Source: Ichthyophis bannanicus
Taxonomy: Eukaryota; Chordata; Amphibia; Gymnophiona; Ichthyophiidae
Assembly: GCA_033557465.1 (NCBI GenBank)
Contig: CM066033.1
Coordinates: 905,164,808-905,228,807, forward strand
Reading direction: 5' to 3'
DNA: 64,000 bases
Part shown: one piece after another, positions 1 through 9,825 of the stretch
How the letters are laid out: each line of letters opens with the position of its first letter
Numbering within the stretch: position 1 is the first letter of the stretch
Translations under genes and position numbers: made by a program
Notes under the pieces: model-generated
Seen by the model: only the letters and a program-made list of their open reading frames with translations
Told to the model about the DNA's origin: nothing
Databases searched by the model: none

Positions 1-633
1 GCAGCACCACGCACGGGAAGAGAGTCTCAGCCTGAGAGAAGGCAGCACACGAAGCGACACCCTGGAAAGGGAGAGACAGGGAAGCAGCACGCTGGAGAAT
101 TCAGTGGTGAGAAAAGCACCAGAGAAAGGCCCAGAGAGTTCACTGTGGAGGAGAATGGTGGAGACTTCCGGGGGATTCTCAGAGGTGAAAGCCCTAGTCA
201 GAAAGAAAGCCAGGATTGCAAGGAAACTGCAATTGGTTTTAAAACTAGGAGAGCTGTGTCAGAGAGAAGTGCTGACAAGGGTCAGGCTACAGTGACAACT
301 GTTCCTGAACCAGCTAAAGAGCTGCAACTTCCAAAAAGGTGCGTGAATAAAAGTGTAGCCAAAAGTGCTGTGAGCCAGTTAGAGGCACTGTGTCGTTTGA
401 TGCAAGAGAAGAATCTCCACGTTCCTCGTGGAAACCCTTTGCATAGGGAAAAGCCTCAGTGGAGAAAGGTTCTGGAACTTTTAGAGAATATTAAGCCTGA
501 AATTTCTCATGCTGGTTTAGAGCCAGTTTTACCAGACACAGGTCCTGAGGAAATGCAGATAGACTATTATGAATCTGATGGAAGCTCTGAAGATTCAGTA
601 ATGGACTGTTCTCTATGCCAGAAGGCAGAATAA
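1..633 (+). CDS. LTR-embedded open frame, C-terminal part (unknown function)
   Basis: Frame 1 is open from the first base of the window to a TAA at 631-633 (210 codons), so the reading frame comes in from the left. The first ATG in frame is at 145. The product is rich in Lys, Arg, Glu and Ser with no recognisable domain and no transmembrane segment. It ends in an acidic tail followed by a short Cys motif (PEEMQID, then MDCSLCQKAE). The frame in LTR B ends with MDCSL, and the frame in LTR C has LMEVD and PEEMECDWC, so the three tails look related. I do not recognise the family. It may be the end of a retroelement 3' gene that runs into the LTR; a chance open frame is less likely given the three copies. 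Confidence 0.4.
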   Translation, partial: AAPRTGRESQPERRQHTKRHPGKGETGKQHAGEFSGEKSTRERPREFTVEENGGDFRGILRGESPSQKESQDCKETAIGFKTRRAVSERSADKGQATVTTVPEPAKELQLPKRCVNKSVAKSAVSQLEALCRLMQEKNLHVPRGNPLHREKPQWRKVLELLENIKPEISHAGLEPVLPDTGPEEMQIDYYESDGSSEDSVMDCSLCQKAE

Positions 634-1115
634 AAGTTCCTGGATTAAAGAGAAAGGTTTATAACCTGAATGTCCTAAAAGGCAGTGTGAAAATAGGGAG
701 AATTGTGTTTAGCCAGGAATGCTAAGAACCCTGTTTGCTGAAGAGAGGATATTTCTTTTGGGTTTGAAGAAAGGAGAAAGCCATGTTTGATTGCTGAATC
801 GTTTGGAAACAGCGACCTATGTTAAAAAGCTACTAAAAGCAGTTACATTGTTTTGTTTGGTAAAAATGCCTATGGATTATTGTTTGGAGAGAAAATCCTG
901 TTTGTTTGCGTTGAGCCTTAATGCTCTTTTGGAAAAGAAATAAAATTCCTGTGTTTTGCCTTGTAAACCCTCGGTCTCCACACTATTTGTTTTTCTGAAC
1001 ACAACTACAAATCCCAGCAGCCCCGGCTCTGGGTGAGGAAAAAACTCCTTAATTAAAGGACTAACAAGTGCAGCCCTAAGCACATAGGCTGTTGCCTGGG
1101 CAAGGGACCCCCACA
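1..1115 (+). mobile_element. LTR A, 3' part (element continues past the left edge)
   Basis: The right end is ACA at 1113-1115, where CR1 sequence starts with ATAC at 1116. An AATAAA signal lies near 939, about 170 bp before the end. This matches the plan of the two complete LTRs at 1221-2735 and 54391-55660, which are on the other strand: a long open frame, then a polyadenylation signal, then a TG...CA boundary. The left end and the second target copy are outside the window, so solo LTR and full provirus cannot be told apart. The stretch from 634 to 1115 holds no gene. The LTR assignment is inferred from the ACA boundary and the analogy with the complete copies. Confidence 0.6.
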
Positions 1116-1216
1116 ATACCCTCCAGTCCAGGTGATTTGCTACTCTTCAGTTTATCAAATGGTTGTAATACATCTTCCAGGTGTACTGATATTTCTTTCA
1201 ATTCTTCTGCGGCATC
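1116..1216 (-). mobile_element. CR1-a fragment (ORF2, start of RT region)
   Basis: About 100 bp between LTR A and LTR B read on the minus strand as the CR1 ORF2 linker just before the reverse transcriptase. The same sequence is seen at 6660-6750 in CR1-b. It continues at 2736 once LTR B is removed, so it is one CR1 copy split by two later LTR insertions. The remainder toward the CR1 3' end should lie left of LTR A, outside the window. Confidence 0.8.
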
Positions 1217-1220
1217 ACCT

Positions 1221-2735
1221 TGTCAGACGGCTGCCTGGGTGAGAATGTTCACAGTCTTGGCAAGTGCATATGTCAATATGATTTGCAAGGGATCGTGGTC
1301 AATGCAGTCCATTCACCCCAGACACAGCTGCTCACAATAATTTAGTTGTGCTCAAGTGTAAAGCCAATAAGATATTTATTTATGGGGTTATTTCTCCCAA
1401 CACAGATATGCTTGGTAGCACATAAATCAGGTTACTTGCTTTCAGTGTTAAACTTGGAAAAACAAAAATCAGGAAACAACATTTGAACTTGTCAGGCAAT
1501 CAAAGCAAAAGAAATAAGACCTGGTTGGCAACAAACTGGTCTTTTCTGTAGACTTTAGCTAATATTCTCTTAGCAATGTATCAAACAACAAACCAAAAGC
1601 CACAAAGAAGAGAAAAACTGTTCTTTTCAGGTAAACTTCTTATATCTTCCCACATAGATTCAGAAGTGATTCTCTCAGAGCTCACAAGCAATTAGGTAAG
1701 GCTCAATTGCTAGCAGTTATCCAGCTGAAACCCCTTAGCTGGCTTGCTTTCTACTGCGTGGCTAAAAATCCTACTCAGGAGCTTTTCTGAGTAGATTAAA
1801 GAACAAGTATGTATTTCTTTGTGAAGGAATTTAGACAGAGAGCAGTCCATGTAAACAGATTCTTCATCTGCTATCACCTCCTCTTCTTCAACAAGCATGG
1901 GTTCAATATCATGGATTGGCACAGATGAATCTCCCAATGGAGCACTTTCAGGAGAATACTTGTTTCCCTGCTGTCTTTCAAGGTTATAGCTAGGGCATAG
2001 ATCAGTGTTCATACCTGAGCTTCCAATGCTGTTAGAGTTCCTCTCTATATAGCCTGGCCAGTATGTAGTCCAGTTCTTATGTCCAGCCTTCCAATCCAGA
2101 TCCCTGGACACTGGATCTCTCTTCACATACCTTCTGGCACGGGTCTTAGGGTCCCTTCCACGTGCAGCCGTCTCCCTCACAGGTACCGTCTGGAGATTCC
2201 TAGCTCTGCAGCACCATTCCTCTGGCTTTCCCCAGTCCAATGGTGTATGCTGGCCCTTGGAATGCCTCCCAGTATACGTACTGCTCCGGACTCTTCTAGA
2301 CCTCTCAAAGGCTTTTCTCCTCTTTCTTCCAAAGGGTTTCTTTCCCTCTCTGTCCGTCCGGTTTGGCTTCTGCTTCTGATGATCCTCCTGATGATGAAGA
2401 TGATCAAGCTCAAGCTGATTCTCTGTAGAATAAACTCTACCTTTATTCTGCTTAGATGAGTGCTCCTCCCTAACACAGCGCAGCTGTTCTGGATCAGGCC
2501 CAGCCCTTTGAGATGAGTGCTTAGGGATTACCTCATAGCCCTCCTGATTGAACACACGTTTCCCCACTTCAGCTCCTCTAATGGCTGTTGGAAACCTGGT
2601 GCATTCTGGGACTGGTAGTCTTTTATGGGAAAATTCTGTTTTCTTATTTCTACCAGAACTGACAGGTTGCTTGTTCAGAGTCACTTCACCTTTTCTATAG
2701 CTCCTTCCTGAGCTATGATAAGCTTCCTTATCACA
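1221..2735 (-). mobile_element. LTR B, solo LTR of 1515 bp with 4-bp target duplication
   Basis: On the plus strand the element starts TGTCAGACGG and ends CCTTATCACA, a TG...CA boundary. It is flanked by direct ACCT copies at 1217-1220 and 2736-2739. Removing it with one ACCT restores the CR1 reading, as seen by comparison with the uninterrupted CR1-b at 6740-6760. Its transcription direction is minus: the long open frame precedes an AATAAA signal (TTTATT on the plus strand near 1376). The terminus resembles LTR C (TGTCACGCGG). A 4-bp duplication is typical of gamma-like ERVs and some Gypsy elements. No internal region is present. Confidence 0.85.
1710..2735 (-). CDS. LTR B-embedded open frame of 341 codons (unknown function)
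   Basis: The minus strand is open from the very first LTR nucleotide (TGT codon at 2735-2733) to a stop at 1710-1712, with no ATG near the start. The only upstream ATG in frame (2766-2768) belongs to the interrupted CR1. The product is basic and low in hydrophobics, with a Lys/Arg/Gln/Glu-rich centre, a Trp-containing patch (NWTTYWPGY), an acidic segment (LVEEEEVIADEE) and then MDCSL. No known domain is visible. The lack of a start codon suggests the 3' end of a frame entering from the missing internal region, as nef does in lentiviruses, but homology to nef is not implied. LTR C has the same phase and nearly the same length. Confidence 0.45.
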   Translation of the reverse strand, partial: CDKEAYHSSGRSYRKGEVTLNKQPVSSGRNKKTEFSHKRLPVPECTRFPTAIRGAEVGKRVFNQEGYEVIPKHSSQRAGPDPEQLRCVREEHSSKQNKGRVYSTENQLELDHLHHQEDHQKQKPNRTDREGKKPFGRKRRKAFERSRRVRSSTYTGRHSKGQHTPLDWGKPEEWCCRARNLQTVPVRETAARGRDPKTRARRYVKRDPVSRDLDWKAGHKNWTTYWPGYIERNSNSIGSSGMNTDLCPSYNLERQQGNKYSPESAPLGDSSVPIHDIEPMLVEEEEVIADEESVYMDCSLSKFLHKEIHTCSLIYSEKLLSRIFSHAVESKPAKGFQLDNC

Positions 2736-2739
2736 ACCT

Positions 2740-3995
2740 TTAAATACCATTTCAATTATAGGTAACATCCCTACATATTCCTTAGTAAAGACCGAAGCAA
2801 AGAATTCATTTAGTCTCTCAGTTATGACCTTGCCCCTCTTAGTGCCCCTTTTACCCCTCTATTATCTAATGGTCCAACTGACTCTCACAGTTTTTTTTGG
2901 TACGAATGTACTGAAAAAGTCTTTATTATACATTTTTGCTTCCACAGCAAACTTCTTCTCAAATTCTCTCTTTGCGTGCCTTATCAATTCCTTGCATCTA
3001 ATTTGTCAGTGCTTATATTGTTTCCGGTTTTCGTCATTTGGCTCCTTTTTCCATTTCCTGAAGGATGCTTTTTTGGCAACAGCCTCTCTGACCTCACCTT
3101 TAAACCATGCTGGCAGTTTTTTGTACTTCCTTCCACTTTCCTTAAAGCATAGAATACAGCTGGTCTGGGCTTCCAAGACAGAATTTTTAAACAATACCCA
3201 TACTTGATGTAAATCTTTAACCTTCACAGCTGCTCCTTTTAGTTTTTTTGTAACTGTTTTCCTCATTTTTATCATAGTCTCCCTTTTGAAAGTTAAAAGG
3301 TAGTACTGTGGATTTCCTTGCCATCCTTTCTCCATTTACTAAATCAAACATGATCATGCTATGATCACTATTGCCAAATGGCCCCAACACCCTTATCTCT
3401 TGCACGAAATCTTCTTTTCCACTAAGGACTAGGTCCAAAATGACTTCCCTTCTTGTCGGTTCATGAACTAGCTGCTCCAAGAGGCAGACATTTATTTCAT
3501 CTAGAAACTTTATCTCCCTAGCATTTTCTGCAGTGACACTGACCTAGTCGATACTGGGAAACTGAAATCACATTATTACTGTGCTGTAACTTTTGTTAGC
3601 TTCCCTGCTTTATTTGAGCATGTCATCATCCATTTGTTCATTCTGGCCAAGCGGTCGATAGTACACTCCCCCCCACACACTGCCATCGCCTTCCCCTTCC
3701 CCTTTTTACATGGAATTTTAATCCATAGAGATTCTACAGTGTATTTTGTTTCCTGCAAAACTTTAATCCTTTGTGACTCAATGCCCTCTGTAACAAAGTG
3801 CAACACCTCCACCAATTTGATCTGCTCTATCATTACGATATAGTTTGTATCCAGGTATCATAGTGTCCCACTGGTTGTCCTCCTTCCACCATGTCTCTGA
3901 GATACCAATCATATCTAACCTCTCATTTAGTGCTATATATTCTAACTCTCCCATCTTATATTTTTTAGACTTTTAGCATTTGCATATAAGCATTT
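2740..3995 (-). pseudogene. CR1-a ORF2: APE-type endonuclease and linker (broken)
   Basis: ORF2 starts near 3990. The N-terminal endonuclease motif ISETWW reads near 3895. The C-terminal part holds the LGPFGNSDH motif around 3370-3400, which is the catalytic SDH of APE-type LINE endonucleases. Downstream, at 2900-3335, is the basic linker between endonuclease and reverse transcriptase. Stops and frameshifts separate the pieces (for example near 3217, 3480 and 3576), so no intact protein is possible. The enzyme would nick target DNA to prime reverse transcription. Confidence 0.8.
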
Positions 3996-4249
3996 TGGAG
4001 GCTGTATTTTATTCATATTAATCTGGTTATCGGTAGGCTGAGGTAATTTGGAATCTTTAAGCTCTGCTTGCTCTGTACTTAAGGGCATTTTTTGTCTTTA
4101 TTGGAACCCTTCTGTTGATATGCCCTAACTTCCATCTTTTGCTAGAATCCTTCAAGGATACATTATTCTGCATCATGCGCTCTTGGGCGACTGTCGGCTT
4201 TCCCCTATTATCGAGTTTAAAAGCTGCTCTATCTCCTTTTTAAAGGCTA

Positions 4250-5040
4250 ATGCCAGCAGCCTGGTTCCATCCCGGTTAAGAAAAGCCCCTCCTTTCCCCT
4301 GAATGTTCCCCAGTTCCTAACAAATCCAAAACCCTCTTCTTTGCACCATCATCTCATCCACGCATTGAGACGCCGGAGCTCTACCTGCCTTTGGGTCCGG
4401 CACGTGGAATGGGAAGGATTTCGGAGAATGCTACCCTGGAAGTTCTGGATTTCAACTTCGTACCTAAAAGCCTAAATTTGGCCTCCAGAACCTCCCTACC
4501 ACACTTTCCTATGTCATTAGTACCAACATGTACCCAGACAAAAGACGCCTCTCCAGCACCATCTAAGACCTTGTCTAGGTGGCGCATGAGGTCCACCACC
4601 TTCACTCCAGGTAGGCATGTTACTAGACGATCCTTATGTCCACCAGCCACCCAGCTATCTACATTCCTAATGATCGAATCACCAATTATTATCTGTCCTA
4701 ACCCTTCCGTCATGGGCATATGGCCCTTGAGAAACCTCCTTTGTGCGAAAGGGTTTTACATCACCTGGAGGACAGGTTCTAGCTACAGGATCACTTCTTG
4801 CTACACTGGGATGATGCTCTCCTGTCACGTGACTTCTCCATGGCAAAGGGAGGCTTCCAGAGTGGAAGTGGGACATTAGTACTACGTCCCTGTAGGTCTC
4901 ATCTATATACCTCTCAGTCTTCCTTATGTCCTCCAAATTTTCTATTCTAGCATCCAGAGATTGGACTCGTTCCCTGAGAGCATAGAGCCCCTTGCACCTA
5001 GTGCATACATAAGACCCCTCACCAACTGGGAGAAAATCAT
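4250..5040 (-). pseudogene. CR1-a ORF1: zinc motif, coiled coil and SGNH esterase domain (broken)
   Basis: Reading starts at an ATG near 5037. The first third has a CxxC motif (YVCTRCKGL) and a heptad-rich stretch (about 4890-4990) expected to form a coiled coil. The second part, at 4381-4719, is an SGNH/GDSL hydrolase: the nucleophile block IIIGDSIIR and the GTNDIG block are both intact. This domain order is known for ORF1 of several CR1 lineages, where it probably binds RNA or lipid during retrotransposition. The two parts lie in different frames (one shift near 4700), so the copy is dead. Confidence 0.8.
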
Positions 5041-5046
5041 ACATCT

Positions 5047-7139
5047 GAACATAAGAAATGCCATACTGGGTCAGACCAAGGTCCATCAAGCCCAGTATCC
5101 TGTTTCCAACAGTGGCCAATCCAGGTCATACGTACCTAGCAGTTTCCCCAAAAGACACAGGTTCCGCAATGCTTGTACTGGGTCAAGCATTGATATCCTG
5201 GGTCCCTTCTTAATAATGGTTTATGGACCTTTCCTCCAGGAACTTGTCCAAACCTTTTTTAAACCCAGCTACATTAACAGCCTTTACTACATCCTCCGGT
5301 AACAAATTCCAGAGTTTGATTACACGTTGAGTGAAGAAATATTTTCTTTTATTAGTTTTAAATAGTTTACCCTGTAGCTTCATTGCATGTCCCTTAGTCT
5401 TTCTATATTCTGATAACGTAAACAATCGATCTACATCTACCCGTTGCACTCCGTTCATTAATTTATAGACTTCTATCATATCTCCCCTCAGCCGTCTCTT
5501 TTCCAGGTTAAAGAACCCTAACCTTTTTAGCCTTTCTTCATAGGAGTATCCTTCCATCCCCTTTACATTTTGGTGGCTCTTCTCTGAACCTTTTCTAAAA
5601 TCGCGATATCCTTTTTAAGATACGGCGACCAGAATTGCACACAATATTCAATGTGCGGTCTCACCATGGAACGATATAGAGGCATTATAATATCTTTTGT
5701 TTTATTTTCCATTCCTTTCCTTATGATACCTAGCATTCTATTTGCTCTTTTGGCTGTCGCTGCACACTGGGCCGAGGGTTTTAACATGCTATCCACAATG
5801 ACGCCTAAATCTTTTTCCTGGGTGGTGGTTCCTAATGTGGAACCTTGCATCGTGTAACCATAGTTTGGGTTGTTCTTCCCTAGGTGCATAATTTTGCACT
5901 TGTCCACATTAAATTTCATCTGCCATTTTGATGCCGTCTTCCAATTTATCAAGATTCTCTTGCAATTTTCCACAATCCTCTTGGGTTTTAACAACTTTAA
6001 ATAGTTTTGTGTCATCTGCAAATTTGATAACCTCACTCGTTATTCCACTTTCCAGGTCATTTATGAATATGTCAAAAAGCAGCAGACCCAGCACAGATCC
6101 CTGGGGTACACTACTATTCACTTTTCTCCATTGGGAAAATTGGCCATTTGGCCCAACCCTCTGCTTTCTATCTTTTAACCAGTTCTTGATCCACAGTAGT
6201 ACACTGCCTCCTATCCCATGACTCTTTAGTTTTGCCAAACGTCTCTGATGAGGGACCTTGTCAAAGGCTTTCTGAAAGTCCAGATACACTATATCAACTG
6301 ACTCACCTTTCTCCACCTGTTTATTCACACTTTCAAAAAAACATAATAGATTAGTAAGACAAGATCTTCCTTGTCTAAAACCATGTTGGCTGTCTCCCAT
6401 TAGGCCATGACTATCTACATGCTGAGTAATTTTATTCTTTATGATGGTTTCTACCATTTTTCCTGGTACTGACGTGAGGCTCACTGGTCTGTAGTTTCCC
6501 GGATCACCCCTGGAACCCTTTTTAAAAATTGGCGTTACATTGGCGATCCTCCAATCTTCAGGTATTAGAGATGATTTTAATGAAAATTCACAGATTACTA
6601 ATAGCAGGTCTGCAATCTCATATTTCAGTTCTTTCAACACCCTTGGATGTATACCATACGGCCCAGGTGATTTGCTACTCTTCAGTTTATCTAATAGTTG
6701 TAATATATCTTCCCGATGTATCGATATTTCCTTCATTTCTTCCGCACCTTTAAATACCACTTCAATCATGGGTAACATCCCTACATCTTCCTCAGTAAAG
6801 ACCAAAGCAAAGAATTCATTCAGTCTCTCCGCTATCGCCTTGTCGCCTCTTTGTGCCCCTTTAACTCCTATCATCTAATGGACCAACTGATTCTCTCACA
6901 GGTTTTTTGCTACGAATGTACTTGAAAAAATCTTTATTTCGCGTTTTTGCTTCTGCAGCAAGCTTCTTCTCAAATTCTCCCTTTGCCTGCTTTATCAATG
7001 CCTTGTATTTGACTTTCCAGTGCTTGTGCTGTTTCCAGGTTTCCTCGTTTGGCTCTTTTTTCCATTTCCTGAAAGATGCTTTTTTGGCAACAACAGCCTC
7101 TCTGACCTCCCCTTTAAACCACGCTGGCAGTTTTTTGTG
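5047..7139 (-). mobile_element. CR1-b (5'-truncated LINE)
   Basis: The 3' terminus lies at about 5047, where the minus strand ends in the octamer-like CTTATGTT unit typical of this family (compare 14565-14580). The body covers the 3' UTR (5047-5209), reverse transcriptase and C-terminal domain (5210-6880) and part of the linker up to 7139, where similarity stops. It is inserted in CR1-a right at the start of ORF1. CR1 elements do not usually make clear target duplications, and none was seen. Confidence 0.85.
5210..6900 (-). pseudogene. CR1-b ORF2: reverse transcriptase and C-terminal domain (frameshifted)
   Basis: The RT domain at 5909-6874 shows the [13 protein letters not shown] block, the [16 protein letters not shown] block and the catalytic FADDT at 6009-6023. 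A frameshift near 5930-6030 moves the reading into a second frame carrying the post-RT region ([14 protein letters not shown]). A further stop near 5560 separates the last 115 residues. The order agrees with the other CR1 copies in the window. Several stops and shifts make it inactive. Confidence 0.85.
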
Positions 7140-9047
7140 ACACTCAATGCAAAAGACTGGAAAGCCCCCATCTCACTGCTGGACAGCTGTCTGCATCTTA
7201 GTTTTAAGGTTGTGTTTAGGTATTTAAATTGTTTACTTACTTAGGTTTGCTGGGGATACTTATACTAATAAAACTATACCTAATTTGTTTAATGGACTTT
7301 GTTCACCTCAAGATTAATTAATCTCAGGTCCTTAATGTATGCCTGATGAGAATAAACAGCTGCACCTGAGAGTGAATATGGGTATCTCCTTCCCTTTAAA
7401 AGGTTTAAACACCTATAAAGCTGTGATTATTCCAGGGGTCGATGGGAGTCGGTGAGGGAGGGAGGGAGGGAGGGAAAGAAGACTTATTAAAAGTTGGCTG
7501 CTATACAGTGCCCTATCCTGTACTTCTAAGGTAAAGTCTTACCAATTTCCTGGGCGATTCATACAACCCTTGGTTTGATAGAAGGGGCCTTTTAAATTGC
7601 CCCTTTGATCTGTCACTTGCTTTTAAGGCCTTTTTTAAGGCAACTTCACAGATCCTTTGCCTCATAATTGGAAGGGCTCTTTGTAAAGATTACTAGAAAC
7701 AAGTTTAATTTTCTTTCTACTCAGAGACTATTCTACTTGTATGCTAAGCTATATTCTGATTTGATTTAAGTAAAAAAGCTCTATAAAAACAAAATTTATT
7801 TCATTAACTATTTACTCTATTTTACTTTCTAGGTTAAACTACACTCTGATTTGATTTAAATGAAAAGCTCTCTAGAAACAATTTTATTTCAAAGTCTATT
7901 TACTCTTATTTTATGTTCTGTGCTAAACTATACTCTGCTTTGACTTAAATACAAAGCTCACTGGTTATGCTAAGACCTGACTGACTCGGCAAAAACACCA
8001 AATTCTAAAATACACAGATTTATCTGCTTTAACCCCAAGAAGTCTTCTCTACCCCAAGATTTAGAGTTTATTCCAGAAGATTATACTCACAAGTGTAGAT
8101 CTACTTACGGTTATAGCAGTCCCTTTTGGTAATCTTTTAAGACTATGTCAACTACTATAGTCCCTTTTTTTCCTTTAGAGATCTTCTGTGTTTGTGATAC
8201 TCTTTCTTTAAAATTGTCTCATTCCATAAATACAGCCAGAGGAGGAGAGTGAGGAGCATCAGTTATCTCATTCTCTCATGGCATGTAGTGGAAACAGTTC
8301 TCCCAAATAACACCTTCTGTGGGTAATTTTCTAAAAACATTTTCCACACATACAGCATGTTTTACATGCAGAAAAAAAGCTCTTATAAACTTGCATAGGT
8401 TAATATGCCGGTACATGTGTTAAATAGATGAACACGTTTACACCTGCTCTAAAGAGGTATACATTTGCATGGTACCAGAGCTGGTTAAGACTGCCTATAT
8501 TTTTATAAAATAGGCAAAGTTTTGGACATGCCACATAGGTGTCCTTCAATAAAGCTACTGCCCTTTATGGCCCCTGATATTTGGCAAAACTTAAACAGTG
8601 GGAGATATCTGACCTCCAAGCACAAAAGACCAATGACAAAATGATTCCCAAATGACTACAATGAATATTTTCTCCTTTCCTGTTACCTCTGACTCCATAA
8701 CAGATGGTCTAATTGATCACTAAACACATCTACAGCTGTCCTGTTAAAATAAAACGTAAATCAGAGCTGAAAGGTCCTGATGAGAAGGTCCTGATGAGAA
8801 GTCACCATGAATAGGGTCTTAGAGTGATAAGTGTCCCTGCAAGCAGAAATTTTGTGAGGCGTTACTACATATACATATTAATAGAAATTAAGCAATCTGC
8901 ATGGCTAAACAGCTTTATCTATATTAAAAGGAACATCTCTTTACCTGTCCTTTGTTTACCTGTCCTGCTTGCTGTTGAGTTGCTTACTGTCTGTTGCTGC
9001 TCCTGTTTTCCAGACTCTTATCACCAGCAATTCCCACTAATCCATAA
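7140..9047. other. AT-rich gene-free stretch
   Basis: No coding region, RNA gene or recognised transposon was seen here. It holds a short (GGGA)n run at about 7456-7475, the 90-bp tandem repeat described separately, and a direct repeat of AAGGTCCTGATGAG at 8771-8800. The rest looks like decayed noncoding DNA. It could include the lost 5' part of CR1-a or the 5' UTR of the L2 copy that follows, but I could not show either. Confidence 0.5.
7719..7965. repeat. Degenerate tandem repeat, three units of about 90 bp
   Basis: Three successive units share the phrases TACTCTGATTTGATTTAA, AAGCTCTCTAGAAAC and TCTATTTACTCT with substitutions. The GCTAAACTATA phrase begins at 7743, 7833 and 7922, giving periods of 90 and 89. 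The third unit is cut short. The divergence between units suggests an old duplication rather than an active satellite. Confidence 0.75.
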
Positions 9048-9414
9048 ATGACGCGGCCATGGTCCACAGGTACCCTGGACCCACATTTAAGGATCTCATC
9101 AGCGGCATTTTATACCACACGCCAATGGAGCAGGACATGCTCCTTGGGCGAGTCCAGGGGTGCCTTCAACAAAATCGGCCTACCATCTGTGCAGCACCTT
9201 GTCAGGTCCACTGACCCTTTGGGGCTGCGTGCACGTATTCTCTTATTCTTGGGCCTGTATCTCTGTCCTCCTATTGCACCAATACCCCCCTGCCTCTGCT
9301 GTACGCAAGTACTTGAGAACCTGGTACTGCCCCATTTCTGTTCTCCCCACCCCCCTCTCTGGTCCCTCCCTCTATCCCACTCTGTTTTGCTCTACTCAAT
9401 TGCCATTCTCTCAG

Positions 9415-9825
9415 GGCTAAAACCCTGCTCATTCATGATCTCATAGAATTTCATGATCTGGATATTCCATTTTTGACAGAAACCTGGTTGAGGGAAGGTG
9501 AGGAGTCCCCTCCTTCACTGGTGCCTCCCACCTGCTTAATTTGCCTTTTCAACTCCCAGGTTGGACCGCACCGGTGGAGGGGTGGCCATCCTGACTCAAT
9601 CCACCCTTCCCCTCACTCTGATATCATCTCCTACTTAGTCTTATCCAGAGTCTCTCCTTGTCCGCCTTGATGGTTCTCCCCCTAACTACCTCCTTCTCAT
9701 TTATGTCCCCCCCCCCTCTTTGCACCCTCATCTCTGGGACTCCTTTCACTATACTCTCTCAGAGGCTTCTCTTCTTTATCCCCATCTCATCGTGTTAGGT
9801 GTTTTAATGTCCACTACTCTTCTCC
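9415..9825 (+). pseudogene. L2-a ORF2: N-terminal endonuclease part
   Basis: The frame reads LLIHDLIEFHDLDI followed by LTETWLREGEE, the typical start of the L2 APE endonuclease (the TETWL block carries the metal-binding Glu). It decays into stops after about 9560, with further recognisable endonuclease phrases up to 9820, where the Penelope-like element begins. Other frames here are shadows. Confidence 0.75.

Larger units (their letters stand above)
2740..5046 (-). mobile_element. CR1-a, main part (ORF1 and 5' half of ORF2)
   Basis: This is an old CR1-type LINE read right to left. ORF1 with an esterase domain lies at 4250-5040, the ORF2 endonuclease at about 3220-3990, and the linker toward RT at 2740-3220, continuing at 1116-1216. 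Its right border at 5046/5047 is the 3' end of CR1-b, which inserted next to the ORF1 start. The 5' end of CR1-a beyond ORF1 was not found right of CR1-b, so it was either truncated or lost. All frames carry stops and shifts. Confidence 0.85.

Noticed and set aside
2736..2768. ATG at 2768 as the start of the LTR B frame
   Set aside because: These 33 bases belong to the interrupted CR1, outside the LTR boundary set by the ACCT duplication, so the ATG is accidental.
9048..9446. Small Pro-rich open frames as a host exon
   Set aside because: They overlap the L2-a upstream region in several frames and show no splice or domain evidence.
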